From assembly GCF_900172355.1 (NCBI RefSeq), contig NZ_FWFZ01000029.1, positions 1 to 39,193 of the forward strand: a stretch of 39,193 nucleotides of DNA. The letters run 5' to 3'. Both the position numbers and the translations under genes were made by a program. The stretch is from Roseisalinus antarcticus (GTDB taxonomy: Bacteria > Pseudomonadota > Alphaproteobacteria > Rhodobacterales > Rhodobacteraceae). The stretch's first letter is position 1. Every line of letters begins with the position of its first letter. Shown piece after piece: positions 30,875 to 39,077 of the stretch. The notes under the pieces were generated by a model. The model did no database searches. It had not been told where the DNA came from and saw nothing but the letters and a program-made list of their open reading frames with translations.

Positions 30875-31048
30875 ATGCTGGAAGTTCTTGCCGACCGCAC
30901 CTATCGCCATCTGTTCCTTGCTCAGGTCGTAGCCCTTCTGGGCACCGGGCTTGCCACGGTTGCGCTCGGACTTCTCGCCTACGATCTGGCGGGCGACAAT
31001 GCAGCGATGGTGCTTGGCACGGTTTTCACCATCAAGATGGTCGCCTAT
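30875..31048 (+). pseudogene. MFS efflux transporter, cut after 58 codons by a transposon
   Basis: The first 58 codons (MLEVLADRTYRHLFLAQVVA, LLGTGLATVALGLLAYDLAG, MVLGTVFTIKMVAY) are the first helix and a half of a major facilitator protein. At 31049 the left end of the Tni-type transposon begins and the frame runs on in transposon sequence to a stop at 31210. MFS exporters commonly follow such repressors and remove nickel or other metals. The remaining 350 or so codons are not found behind the other transposon end. Confidence 0.82.
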
Positions 31049-31114
31049 TGTCGCGTTGCCCTTAAATCTGAGACGCGGCGCGTTCGGCTACATTTTTTGC
31101 CCTTAATAGTGAGA
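31049..31114. repeat. Left transposon end with two transposase-binding repeats
   Basis: Two copies of the TTGCCCTTAA-nn-TGAGA unit at about 31055-31073 and 31095-31114, in the same direction. The inner copy contains the tniQ stop codon (TAA at 31103-31105). Confidence 0.8.
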
Positions 31115-31894
31115 TTCGACTGCCATCGGGCCTATGCTTCTTGCACGCCGTTGCGCGATGTGATCAACCGCAGCGAGCAAACGTTGCTCCTTCTCGAAGG
31201 TGCGCAGTAGAGCAACCCTTGCATAGTCGTCGATGTCGGAGCTGACGATGGCTGCTTTGACCAAGGGACGAGATCGAGCGGCAGCGATCGCTGCGAGGCA
31301 GAATAGCCTCACTTCCTGTCGATGGCTCTGAAGAGCGAACAACGGCTCCCCGCGGAAGGTCACTAGTGACATGGCAAAGGTGACCGCGCGCATGGCGCGC
31401 CGAAGTTGCTTGGGGCTGCTTAATTGGGCGGCGCACTCAAGCATCCCTGCCCCGCGGCGCGCACGATTTACCAGTTTTTCGGATATCTGTTCGCCTCTGG
31501 GCTTGCCAAGGGTCTGCACAAGTCTCGTGCCGCAAACCTGGCAGTCGAATGCCCAGGCTCGCCTCCAATGCCTGAGCAAAAGGCCCCGTCGGGAGCATTC
31601 CGGACAAGACTGGAACGGGACCCGGGCCGTCAGCAGGGCTTCTGCTGGCGTCATTGTCGGAAAAGTCAAAGACCGCACGATGTCGGGGTTGGTTCGTGCG
31701 GCGTCGGAAATTTTCTCCGCCGCAGCCGCGTCGACGTTGAAGTCCAAGGAGGCGCCATGTGTAGTATCGATTTCGATATGAGCCAGCAGTTCCGCGTCAT
31801 CACAGTAGTTGGCCGCAGCCAGCCGGGACAACCAACCTGACAACAACTCGTCTGGCAAAGGCGCGACAGTCTTCGGGAGCGGGCGCGGCGTCAC
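31103..31894 (-). CDS. tniQ: TniQ-family target-selection protein
   Basis: 263 aa from GTG 31894, which overlaps the tniB stop as GTGA. The start LPKTVAPLPDELLSGWLSRL and the zinc-binding CPECSRRG ... CQVCGTRLVQ pair define the TniQ/TnsD N-terminal domain. TniQ proteins guide where the transposon inserts. An upstream start at 31954 exists but would lie inside tniB. No helper or CRISPR gene is nearby, so targeting is by TniQ alone. Confidence 0.88.
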   Translation of the reverse strand: MTPRPLPKTVAPLPDELLSGWLSRLAAANYCDDAELLAHIEIDTTHGASLDFNVDAAAAEKISDAARTNPDIVRSLTFPTMTPAEALLTARVPFQSCPECSRRGLLLRHWRRAWAFDCQVCGTRLVQTLGKPRGEQISEKLVNRARRGAGMLECAAQLSSPKQLRRAMRAVTFAMSLVTFRGEPLFALQSHRQEVRLFCLAAIAAARSRPLVKAAIVSSDIDDYARVALLRTFEKEQRLLAAVDHIAQRRARSIGPMAVESHY

Positions 31895-32772
31895 ACCCCG
31901 GACTTCTCGAGCCGCCGCCCAGCGGACGCGTGACGCGACCAAACCGGCGTCCATCTGGCGATTGCGTCATCGGTGATGCATTCCTCGCCTGTGACGATGG
32001 CGTCAATGGAAAGATCCTTGACCAGAGCGAAGATGCGCGAGGTCACGCCACCGGTCAGTGCCAAGACCTGCTTGAGAGATTTGACCTTCAGGTTGGATTT
32101 CTTTTCGAGTGGCATGGCAGCAATAAGTGTCTGAATCATGTCTGAGAATTCGGCGTCGTCGCGCCAGTTTGGCAGGTGATGTTCGTCCAGCCGTCGAGCT
32201 AGCTGGATATCGCCGCGAATGGCATCTACGGCCTCTCTGACCCCGAGGCAGACCAGCGACACCTCGAGTTCATTGCTGAGATACCGAAGAACATTGAGAA
32301 AGCGGCGCTGTTCGCGATGGGTCCCGGCCAAGAGGTTGTGGACCTCGTCGATCATGATCATCCGCAAGCCAAGGTCGCGCAAGAGCGCGACGACACGGAC
32401 TTCGAGGGAGGCCACATTTTGAGCGCGCGCGCTCAGTGCCGTGGCCGGTGCCCCGACGGTCGCAAGGATGTGCAGATAGAACCGCCGTTCGTCGGGAGCT
32501 GGCGGTGCTTGTAACAGCAACAGCGGCGTTCGCGTAATTCCCGATGCTGGATCATATTCCGGTGCAAATCTGCGCGACAGGTTGCGGGCTATCATCGTCT
32601 TTCCGATCCCCGACGCGCCATGCACAAGAAGGCCAGGCATACGGGTTTGCCTTGGCGCTTCGATCATATCCTGCAAACGGTCCAGAACTTGTTCAGCCCG
32701 CGGAAAGCCAATCCAGATGTCCGATTGAATGAGGGCGATCCGACCGTCTTCCTCAGTTGTCCCTGCCCTCAA
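31891..32772 (-). CDS. tniB: TniB-family AAA ATPase
   Basis: 293 aa if started at TTG 32772 directly behind the tniA stop. A longer frame opens at 32889 but overlaps tniA deeply. Walker A LLVHGASGIGKTMIARNLS, Walker B RMIMIDEVHNLLAGTH, and the sensor region LVCLGVREAVDAIRGD are typical of TniB/TnsC, the ATP-dependent regulator that links target choice (TniQ) to the transposase (TniA). Confidence 0.88.
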   Translation of the reverse strand: MRAGTTEEDGRIALIQSDIWIGFPRAEQVLDRLQDMIEAPRQTRMPGLLVHGASGIGKTMIARNLSRRFAPEYDPASGITRTPLLLLQAPPAPDERRFYLHILATVGAPATALSARAQNVASLEVRVVALLRDLGLRMIMIDEVHNLLAGTHREQRRFLNVLRYLSNELEVSLVCLGVREAVDAIRGDIQLARRLDEHHLPNWRDDAEFSDMIQTLIAAMPLEKKSNLKVKSLKQVLALTGGVTSRIFALVKDLSIDAIVTGEECITDDAIARWTPVWSRHASAGRRLEKSGV

Positions 32773-32773
32773 T

Positions 32774-34408
32774 TCACCATCTCTCCACCTTGAACAATGG
32801 CCGCGATGTATCACCCGTGTCGATCGGGCGCAGCCCTTCGGTTGTCGCGACAGCCGAGTTAGAGCCCTTAATTGCAGTTTTTCGTTCACGCGACCGGCGT
32901 TCAGCCTTGGTAAGTCCCCGGCTTTCAGCCTCGATCTGGCGTTGCTGTCGGATCAGCTCAGCGAGAACCAGTTCATTCGACTCCGACTTTCCAAGGGCAC
33001 GTGCCTTCCTCATGGCTTCGCGGTATTCCCAGAGAGACACGGGTGGGATTTCCAGGTTTCGGTACCGAGCCTCGACGTATCGGCCGCCATCCAGTTCGAC
33101 CCAGATCACCGAGAGGTCGCGAGGGTCGTAGCGAACGACCACCCTTCCATCCCCGCGCCCAATATGGCCTGCAAGGGCATCGGACCAGTACCGTATCTGG
33201 AACAGATGGATGCCATCACGCCTGACCTTGCGCAGTTCGCTTGGCAGGAAACTCACCCAAAAGGCTTCCATCTCAAAGGGGATGTCGCCCATCATCTCCG
33301 CTGAGAGCGCCTCCCATTTGGCGACGGGCGTACAGCCAAGACTTGAATGAATGCTGTTGTTGTAGCGGCAGATTTCCAACGCGAACCAGCGATCGAATTC
33401 GCTTAACGTCATGGTGGCCATGCCTTCGGCATCGTAGTCGCCCTTGGCCAAGACCGAGGATTGCGTTGTTCCCGGCAACAGATGTACGGCCCCCATCATC
33501 GTACCGATCAACCGTTCGATGTGCCCTCCGAAATGAGGACTTCCCGGCGGCCTATAGACCAGATTGATCCCCCATTCCGCACATGCCGACCGAAAGGCAT
33601 GCGACCGGAAATCGCGGCCGTTGTCGACGTGGATGCTGTGCGGTTTACCCTGTGCGGGCCAAGAAACACTGCACTCCAATTCCGCCAGAAGCTCCGCCTT
33701 AGGGGTCACCGCCTGCGTCAGGCAAAGCGCCACTGACAGTCGAGAAGGTGCCTCGAGAGCGACGTAGTATCCGGTCACCATCCGCGTGGCGATATCGATC
33801 GCCAGAGTGACCCAAGGTCGGCCAATTGGGTGGCGATCAAAACTGTCGACAAGAATGATGTCCGCAGGCGTGTGGTCGATTTGAACGACCTCCAGTGGCT
33901 GCTTTGCCTTGTTCTCGCCTGTGACGGGCGCAAATTTCTGGCGGGCTGCCTTTGCGCCCACTCGTGCCTTGGCAACTTCGCGGGCATCCATTGCATCCAG
34001 CCTGCGCTGAACCGTCCGCCGCGTCGGGGGTTGCAAGCCCTGTTGCCAGCATGCGCTGCGGATTTCTGTCGCGACGCGCGACAGGCTCGGACGTTCACGC
34101 CGCAAGAAATAACGGCGAAGATGCTCTTCGATCACCGCTTCTACCTTACCGGATATCAAAGTCGTACCAGTCGGGCGGCCCCGTTTTCGCGAAGCCAGAG
34201 CGCTGGTACGCCCACCCTCCTCGGCCAACCGCTTTATCCATCGCCAGACTGTCGCTCTGCTTACACCGAGTTCCCAAACGGCATCATTGATGCCACTTTC
34301 CAGACTGCCAGTACCTTTGAGATATGCTTGGACAAGAGGACGCAGCACGGCCGCCCTGCGCACCTCTTCCGCACCAACGGCAACGGTGCCTTCGCCATCT
34401 TTGTCCAT
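32774..34408 (-). CDS. tniA: TniA/TnsB-family DDE transposase
   Basis: 544 aa from ATG 34408; GTG 34423 is an in-frame alternative. The N-terminal helix-turn-helix parts (NDAVWELGVSRATVWRWIKR, RRYFLRRERPSLSRVATEIR) bind the end repeats. The catalytic core has D in VVQIDHTPADIILVD, D in PHSIHVDNGRDFRS and E in FGGHIERLIGTMMGA. The C-terminal domain follows (GDGRVVVRYDPRDLSVIWVE). All three catalytic residues are present, so it may be active. Confidence 0.92.
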   Translation of the reverse strand: MDKDGEGTVAVGAEEVRRAAVLRPLVQAYLKGTGSLESGINDAVWELGVSRATVWRWIKRLAEEGGRTSALASRKRGRPTGTTLISGKVEAVIEEHLRRYFLRRERPSLSRVATEIRSACWQQGLQPPTRRTVQRRLDAMDAREVAKARVGAKAARQKFAPVTGENKAKQPLEVVQIDHTPADIILVDSFDRHPIGRPWVTLAIDIATRMVTGYYVALEAPSRLSVALCLTQAVTPKAELLAELECSVSWPAQGKPHSIHVDNGRDFRSHAFRSACAEWGINLVYRPPGSPHFGGHIERLIGTMMGAVHLLPGTTQSSVLAKGDYDAEGMATMTLSEFDRWFALEICRYNNSIHSSLGCTPVAKWEALSAEMMGDIPFEMEAFWVSFLPSELRKVRRDGIHLFQIRYWSDALAGHIGRGDGRVVVRYDPRDLSVIWVELDGGRYVEARYRNLEIPPVSLWEYREAMRKARALGKSESNELVLAELIRQQRQIEAESRGLTKAERRSRERKTAIKGSNSAVATTEGLRPIDTGDTSRPLFKVERW

Positions 34409-34437
34409 CGATATTTGCCGCACACGCCTGTGAACCC

Positions 34438-34554
34438 TGTCTCAGGTTTAAGGGCAAAAATATCGGAGTTAAAGGCAAAATCTCATATTTAAGGGCAAAG
34501 CACAGCCGTTGATCTCGTTGAATTTCTCATCTCACAATTAAGGGCTACGCGACA
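34438..34554. repeat. Right transposon end with four repeats
   Basis: Four copies of the same unit in complement (TCTCA-nn-TTTAAGGGCAAA), at about 34438-34460, 34461-34480 (diverged), 34481-34500 and 34525-34554. The 2-versus-4 asymmetry of the ends resembles Tn7-like elements. Confidence 0.8.
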
Positions 34555-36602
34555 CGGGCTGTCACCAACCAGTTGCTGAGGCGTTCGGCAAAATAGGCAT
34601 TGTCGAGCGCCTTCCATGCCTCATCAATTACGATGATCGTGGGCTTGCGGTCTTCGATCACCCGCTCCACGCGGCGGAAGAGATAGGACAGCACCGCCAT
34701 GCGTTCCCGCTCGCTTTCGGAATCGAGGATGCCGGTCAGATCGAAGCCGGAAACGTCGCCATCGAGGCTGAACGTGTCGTCGGTGTTCGCTCCGAAGATC
34801 CAGCCGTAGCGCCCCTCGGCCGTCCATTCCTGCATGCGCTCGAAAAGATCGCCCTCGTCATCGGTCGAGACCAGCAGCGAGGCGAAATCCGACCAGTTGC
34901 GCAAACCCGCATTCCCGGCACTGGCGTTCTGGCGCACAACCTCTTGCAGCCGGTTGGTCTGCACCGGGGTCAGGGGCCGGTCGCGGCGCTCAAGGAGGCT
35001 TGCAAGCCAGTCGGCGAGCCAGGCCTGACCGCGCGCATCGATCTCGGTCTGCAAGGGATTAAGCCCTGTGGGCCGTCCTGCCCGCACGGTTGAATAGCTG
35101 CCCCCCAAGGCGCGAACCGCCATCTCCATACCGGCGCGGTAATCGAAGACGAACAGTCGCGCGCCCGCACGTCGAGCCATGGTCATTAGAAAGGCCGCGA
35201 GCACGGATTTGCCTGAGCCGGGACGGCCCAAAATCAGCGTATGTCCGCCCGTGGGTTCCCGGTCTGGCGCGCCCTGTTCGTGGAAATTGAAGCGAAAGCC
35301 GCTGCGCTCTGGCGTCGGAAAAAGCGTGATAGGCACGCCCCAGGGCAGTTCCGCTCCGGTCTTGCCAAGTGGGGTGCGGTGGAACGTGGCGAGATCGGCG
35401 AAGTTGTGGTTGGTGATCGCGGCCTTGCGGCTCCGCGCGCCAGTATTCCCGGGATGTTGCGCCATGAAATGAGCCCGCGCCCCAAAAGCTTCCGAGATCA
35501 GATTGATGCCGGAGGTCGCAGCGATGTTGCGGATCTCGGACGCAATGTCGTCGAGGGCTGCTTGACTGCGGGCATAAACCGCCACCGTCATGTGATGCTC
35601 GCCAAAGATCAGGCGTTTGGATTCCAGATCGTCCTGGGCCAGTTCTAGTTCCTGCGCGAGACTGACGGCCCCGTCATTGGCGGCTTGCATCAGGCGGAGC
35701 TGCCGTTTGATACGGCCGGCCATGATGTTGACGTTGATCGGCACGAAAGAATGGGTGACCACCATGTCGACGGGCAGGTTCAGCTCGTCGAGCATCAGGC
35801 TGTCGGTCTTGGCGGGGTAGTTCTTGACCGCAAAGATTGCGCCGACTTTATCGCCGACGGCCCCGTCACTGAGCGCAATGGTTGTGCCCCGGAAGGTGAC
35901 GCGGGTATTGGCCACGTCTTCCGCAATCACCCCAAGACGTGAGCGGGGAAAGAGTGGATGCTCCTCGCCGGTGTTGAGCGAGCCGAGAAACCCCAGAAGC
36001 TCGCCGGTGCTGGCGGAGAGCAAGCGGGGCTTCAGCTCATCGAAGGACGACAGCAGAAACCCCACGACTTCATCGAGCTTGCGCAACCGGCGGGTCGTGT
36101 CGGCACCAAACCGCGTGCGGGAGGCACCAAGGCCAAAGGGCAGGCGGCTGCCGGTCTCGGGGCGTTTCAGAATCGAAAGGGTCAGTGTCTTGTCGCGCAA
36201 GCCCGCTTGCCCGAGATGGGCGCGCCAGCGCTGGTCGAGGGCAGAGGCAAACCCTTCACCCGGGATGGGGGGCAGGGTCACATCGACCGCTTTTGAAACC
36301 TTGTGCAGATAGAAAGAAAATCCGGTGCCAACTTGGGCGACGATCCCGGCCAGCAGGCTGCCGATCCGGTCAAGATGCGCGTCCTCGCTTGTGGTGCTGT
36401 TCACCCCCTCAAGGCGGATGCATTGCATCAGCTCGTTGCCCCGCGTCCGGATTGTCCGGTCAGTGACAAGGCTGACATAGGGCAGCATCGAGGAAAGCCG
36501 CTTCTCGCCCTTGACCCAAGGGGGCAGCGCAGTCAGCGGGTCGAGCCCGGCCTCATCCTGGTCAACTGCGTCTAGCAGTCTATCACGGGGCATAGCTGTC
36601 AC
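34545..36602 (-). pseudogene. virB4: VirB4/TrbE type IV secretion ATPase, 3' end removed by the transposon
   Basis: 685 codons. VirB4 energises conjugative type IV secretion and pilus assembly. The N-terminal membrane-associated half and the ATPase are clear: Walker A HTLILGRPGSGKSVLAAFLM, RLFVFDYRAGMEMAVRALGG, Walker B-like PTIIVIDEAWKALDN. After AERLSNWLVTAR the transposon end supplies Val-Ala-stop. Relatives continue for about 100 residues with the conserved K-Q-N/T-Q-Y region (motif III and arginine finger), lost here. The gene overlaps virB3 by 20 bases. Probably non-functional. Confidence 0.88.
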
Positions 36603-36861
36603 CTCCGTGGAGCTTGCGGTTCGTGGTGGGCGGGGTTTCTTGCAAGGTGATCATCAGGACATCGAGGAAGTTCGGATCCCAGTCCGCGGCTTTCCAGAGC
36701 GCAGGCCAAGCGAGGCCTGCGCCCACGGCCACCAACCCGCTCTGTACCCAGAGGAAGAGCAAGCTAGAGCCGAAGAGCCAGACCATGGCATACATGATCG
36801 GCAGACCCATGAGTTTGGGCGGCCTTAGAAGGCCAATGAAGACGCGGGACTGGTCAGCCAT
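36583..36861 (-). CDS. virB3: VirB3/TrbD-like inner membrane protein
   Basis: 92 aa. Typical VirB3: a short cytoplasmic start (RVFIGLLRPPKLMGLPIMYA), two close hydrophobic segments (MVWLFGSSLLFLWVQSGLVA, VGAGLAWPALW) and a polar tail with DPNFLDVLMITLQETP. It belongs to the inner part of the secretion channel and is coupled to virB4, which it overlaps by 20 bases. It starts 9 bases behind virB2. Confidence 0.85.
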   Translation of the reverse strand: MADQSRVFIGLLRPPKLMGLPIMYAMVWLFGSSLLFLWVQSGLVAVGAGLAWPALWKAADWDPNFLDVLMITLQETPPTTNRKLHGGDSYAP

Positions 36862-36870
36862 GGGTTTTGC

Positions 36871-37161
36871 TCAGGTCGTCCAGATCGCGGCGACAATGGT
36901 GGGTGCCGCAGCAATGCCGGCGATGGCCACCACTACCCACAGCGCTTGGCGGAAATCGAGGATGCCAAAGAGCCAGGACAGAAACACACCGATCAGCGCC
37001 AATGTGCCGATCACGATGCCCAAGGGACCAGTGATCGCATCGACGATGCCCTGCAGCAGGGTTTGCACCGGCGAAAGGTCGATGCTCTGCGCAAGGGCAG
37101 GCCCCGCCAGCACGATAAGGGCCACCGCGCCAAGTGCTGCAAAAGTAGGTTTGGACGTCAC
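36871..37161 (-). CDS. virB2: VirB2/TrbC-type pilin
   Basis: 96 aa. A signal peptide (PTFAALGAVALIVLAGPALA, cut after ALAQ) is followed by two hydrophobic helices (GPLGIVIGTLALIGVFLSWL and ALWVVVAIAGIAAAPTIVAA), the conjugative pilin layout. GTG 37161 overlaps the transglycosylase stop (GTGA) and has AGAGGAG upstream. Confidence 0.88.
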   Translation of the reverse strand: MTSKPTFAALGAVALIVLAGPALAQSIDLSPVQTLLQGIVDAITGPLGIVIGTLALIGVFLSWLFGILDFRQALWVVVAIAGIAAAPTIVAAIWTT

Positions 37162-37958
37162 GACAGGTCTCCTCTGAGCCGCTGGAACACGGCTGTCACA
37201 CGGGCCACATGGCCTTGGGTTTCTCTAAAAGGGGGAATGCCGCCGTGGCGGGTCACCGCTTCGGGACCGGCATTATAGGCCGCAAGTGCCAGCGCCGGAT
37301 CGCCAAACTGCTCAAGCAGCATCAGCAGGTACCGGGCGGAACCGTCGAGGTTCTGAGCCATGTTATGCGGATCGACGACAAGATCGCGCGCCGTCTCGGG
37401 CATGAGTTGGCCAAGCCCGATGGCGCCGACAGGGCTGAGCGCGCCTGGGTTATAGGCGCTCTCGACCTCGATGTTGGCGCGGTAGAACAGCGCCCAGTCG
37501 GTCACCGAGAGCCCTGCGCGGCGCAAGGCGCTGTGGCCTGCATAGCGCAGCGCCGTAGTCTCGATGGCTAGAAGGATTTCTGGGGGAGCGCGAACGGCGC
37601 GCGGGGCAATAATGGCAGCCGCCGCGACAGGGCTCAGAGGATCATTGTCTGCAGGGGTCTGCGGTGCTGCAAAAAGAAAAATCCGATCTGTTTGGCCCAC
37701 GCTCTGGGTCTCATCGTCGCCTCGGAACGCGCGCAGGGTGCTCTGTTCGGCGGTGACGGAGATCAGTTGGCCGTCAGGGCTAACCGAAAAGATAAAGCCG
37801 TTGGCGCCCGTCAGTGTTTCGGCGGTCAGTGGAGCGGCACAAACCCCGGTTGCCAGCGCAAAGACGAGACCAAGCGCGCGATCAGTCGCCCTTGACCAGA
37901 ACCGGGCCGGTCCGCGGCTCGGGCGTGCGCCCTGGTGCCGCGTGTCGTTCGCGCCCAC
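37158..37958 (-). CDS. virB1: VirB1-like lytic transglycosylase
   Basis: 266 aa if started at GTG 37958. A signal-like stretch lies at ALGLVFALATGVCAAPLTAE. The SLT domain has the catalytic Glu in YRANIEVESAYNPGALSPVG, then AIGLGQLMPETARDLVVDP and ALALAAYNAGPEAVTRHGG. It opens the peptidoglycan for the secretion channel. The start is uncertain because no good ribosome site is seen and the 5' end overlaps the parC-like gene by 77 bases. Confidence 0.82.
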   Translation of the reverse strand: MGANDTRHQGARPSRGPARFWSRATDRALGLVFALATGVCAAPLTAETLTGANGFIFSVSPDGQLISVTAEQSTLRAFRGDDETQSVGQTDRIFLFAAPQTPADNDPLSPVAAAAIIAPRAVRAPPEILLAIETTALRYAGHSALRRAGLSVTDWALFYRANIEVESAYNPGALSPVGAIGLGQLMPETARDLVVDPHNMAQNLDGSARYLLMLLEQFGDPALALAAYNAGPEAVTRHGGIPPFRETQGHVARVTAVFQRLRGDLS

Positions 37959-38247
37959 CCTCTTCGAGCGGGATGCAGGTCGTTTTGCAGCCCATGTCAG
38001 CCAGGAAGCTGACGAGGCCAACGATGGTCTTGAAATCGCGCAGCTTGAGGACGCTGCGGCTGGTGACGAGCATCTTGTCGTCACGCCCGTCAGCGGCCAC
38101 GGCCCGGACAACCCAGGTGCCGTACCAGCTGTTGTGGCGCTTTTCAGCCGCTTCCTTGCAGACCACCTCGATGAGGTAGCCGTCCGCAAGCAGGCCGCGC
38201 AATCCGTCTTCTGTAACCACATTCGGAGCTTCTTCTATCATGGCCAT
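37882..38247 (-). CDS. ParC-family partition-associated protein linked to T4SS
   Basis: 121 aa from ATG 38247; AAAGGA lies about 14 bases upstream, and ATG 38241 is also possible. The start MIEEAPNVVTEDGLRGLLAD, the middle KRHNSWYGTWVVRAVAADGR and DFKTIVGLVSFLADMGCKTT recall small proteins annotated as ParC-family partition-associated that precede virB1 on Rhodobacterales plasmids. The family name is from memory; the role is unknown. Confidence 0.6.
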   Translation of the reverse strand: MAMIEEAPNVVTEDGLRGLLADGYLIEVVCKEAAEKRHNSWYGTWVVRAVAADGRDDKMLVTSRSVLKLRDFKTIVGLVSFLADMGCKTTCIPLEEGGRERHAAPGRTPEPRTGPVLVKGD

Positions 38248-38354
38248 CCGCTTTAGGTCCTTTCCCTGCCTGAGGTGCAGTATCAGTCCCACGGAGTCGC
38301 AACACCATGGGAGATACAAGACAACATTAACGATAGCAAGACAATAAAAACGAC

Positions 38355-38382
38355 TTGACGAAACTCGCCTTGCTTCGATAAC
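38355..38382 (+). promoter_or_regulatory. Putative promoter between divergent genes
   Basis: TTGACG (38355-38360), 16 bases, GATAAC (38377-38382), ahead of the secreted-protein gene at 38439. The -35 is good and the -10 weak. Confidence 0.4.
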
Positions 38383-38438
38383 AGTGATACCTGACAACAG
38401 CGTGATCTTAAAGACGGCAAAGGAGTTTTGCCCTGCAC

Positions 38439-38714
38439 ATGACTAGTGCGCGCAACAGAGCCTTGCTGCTGATGATCATCGCTGCTTTGGCGGCAGGTCG
38501 AGTGGATGCCTGCACTCCGCCGGAGCGGCCGTTCCTTCCCCAAGCCCGAGAAGACATGCGGATCTACTCGGATCTGATTCGGGAAGATTTCGAGAGCTAT
38601 ATCGCTCAGGTGCAGGATTATTTCCGCTGCCTCGATGAAGAGCGTGCCCGGGCGTTTGTCGAGGCCCGCGAGGTCACCGAGGACTATGGACGGTTCATTG
38701 ACGCTCTTGAGTAA
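38439..38714 (+). CDS. Small secreted protein of the T4SS region
   Basis: 91 aa. A signal peptide (RALLLMIIAALAAGRVDAC) is followed by a helical mature part with two Cys (DACTPPERPF and DYFRCLDEER), which could form a disulfide or, with the first Cys, a lipoprotein. The stretch EDMRIYSDLIREDFESYIAQ looks conserved-protein-like. AAAGGAG lies about 14 bases ahead of the ATG. Divergent from the parC-virB operon; function unknown. Confidence 0.65.
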   Translation: MTSARNRALLLMIIAALAAGRVDACTPPERPFLPQAREDMRIYSDLIREDFESYIAQVQDYFRCLDEERARAFVEAREVTEDYGRFIDALE

Positions 38715-39026
38715 GGTGCCGCGAGAGCAGCCTGCGTTCTCTCAAGGATCCCGACCTGGAAATAACCCCGGCACCCATCTCCAACATACTTTGCCGGGAT
38801 CTGCCGTCTGAGCGGTGCTTCGCGGAGGTAAGGCCTGACCTCTGCAGCAATGAAGTCTGACTGCGGCGGCGTTTGAAGCCGTCGTGGCGCATTTGAGCCT
38901 ACCAAACCACTGCGCGGCTCACGCCGTTGCCGTTAACCGATGCTTCCCATCGCCCTACGATGAAATCTCCTTGCTATCGTCCGTGTTGTTTTGTATCGCA
39001 ACACTATTATAGAGGGAGTCGGAAAC
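38715..39026. other. Gap without a clear gene
   Basis: A GAGAG/CTCTC hairpin lies at 38732-38752, directly behind the secreted-protein gene, without a T-run. A minus-strand frame across 38684-38905 has no likely start site. Near the end TATTAT and GGGAG signal the beginning of the next gene. Confidence 0.4.
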
Positions 39027-39077
39027 ATGAAGCAAATGATCCGAAGCGCTGCGACTGCCGCAGCTAGTCGCCCGTGA
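39027..39077 (+). pseudogene. Start of a secreted-protein gene, cut after about 14 codons
   Basis: ATG 39027 with GGGAGTCGG upstream reads MKQMIRSAATAAASRP and stops. The opening looks like the positive start and Ala-rich beginning of a signal peptide whose hydrophobic core is missing. An insertion at about 39063-39068 (near CTAG) would explain it. Confidence 0.4.

Larger units (their letters stand above)
31049..34554 (-). mobile_element. Tn5053/Tn7-like transposon with tniA, tniB and tniQ only
   Basis: 3506 bp bounded by terminal inverted repeats TGTCGCGTTGCCCTTAAATC (left) and TGTCGCGTAGCCCTTAATTG (right, complement). Ends beginning TGT and several internal repeats are typical of the TnsB/TniA/Mu group. 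It encodes the transposase, ATPase and target-selection protein in one operon and no resolvase, resistance gene or CRISPR part. The bases outside the ends differ (CCTAT left, CGGGC right), so the usual 5-bp duplication is absent. Both neighbours are truncated genes. Confidence 0.88.

Noticed and set aside
32729-33304. Plus-strand frame of 191 codons inside tniA
   Set aside because: It is antisense to the conserved transposase C-terminus and has no recognisable domain.
31049-34554. CRISPR-associated (CAST-like) transposon
   Set aside because: TniQ is present, but there is no repeat array, Cas12k or Cascade gene between the ends, and the operon has the plain tniABQ order.
31044-34559. 5-bp target site duplication of the transposon
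   Set aside because: CCTAT at the left and CGGGC at the right share no direct repeat.
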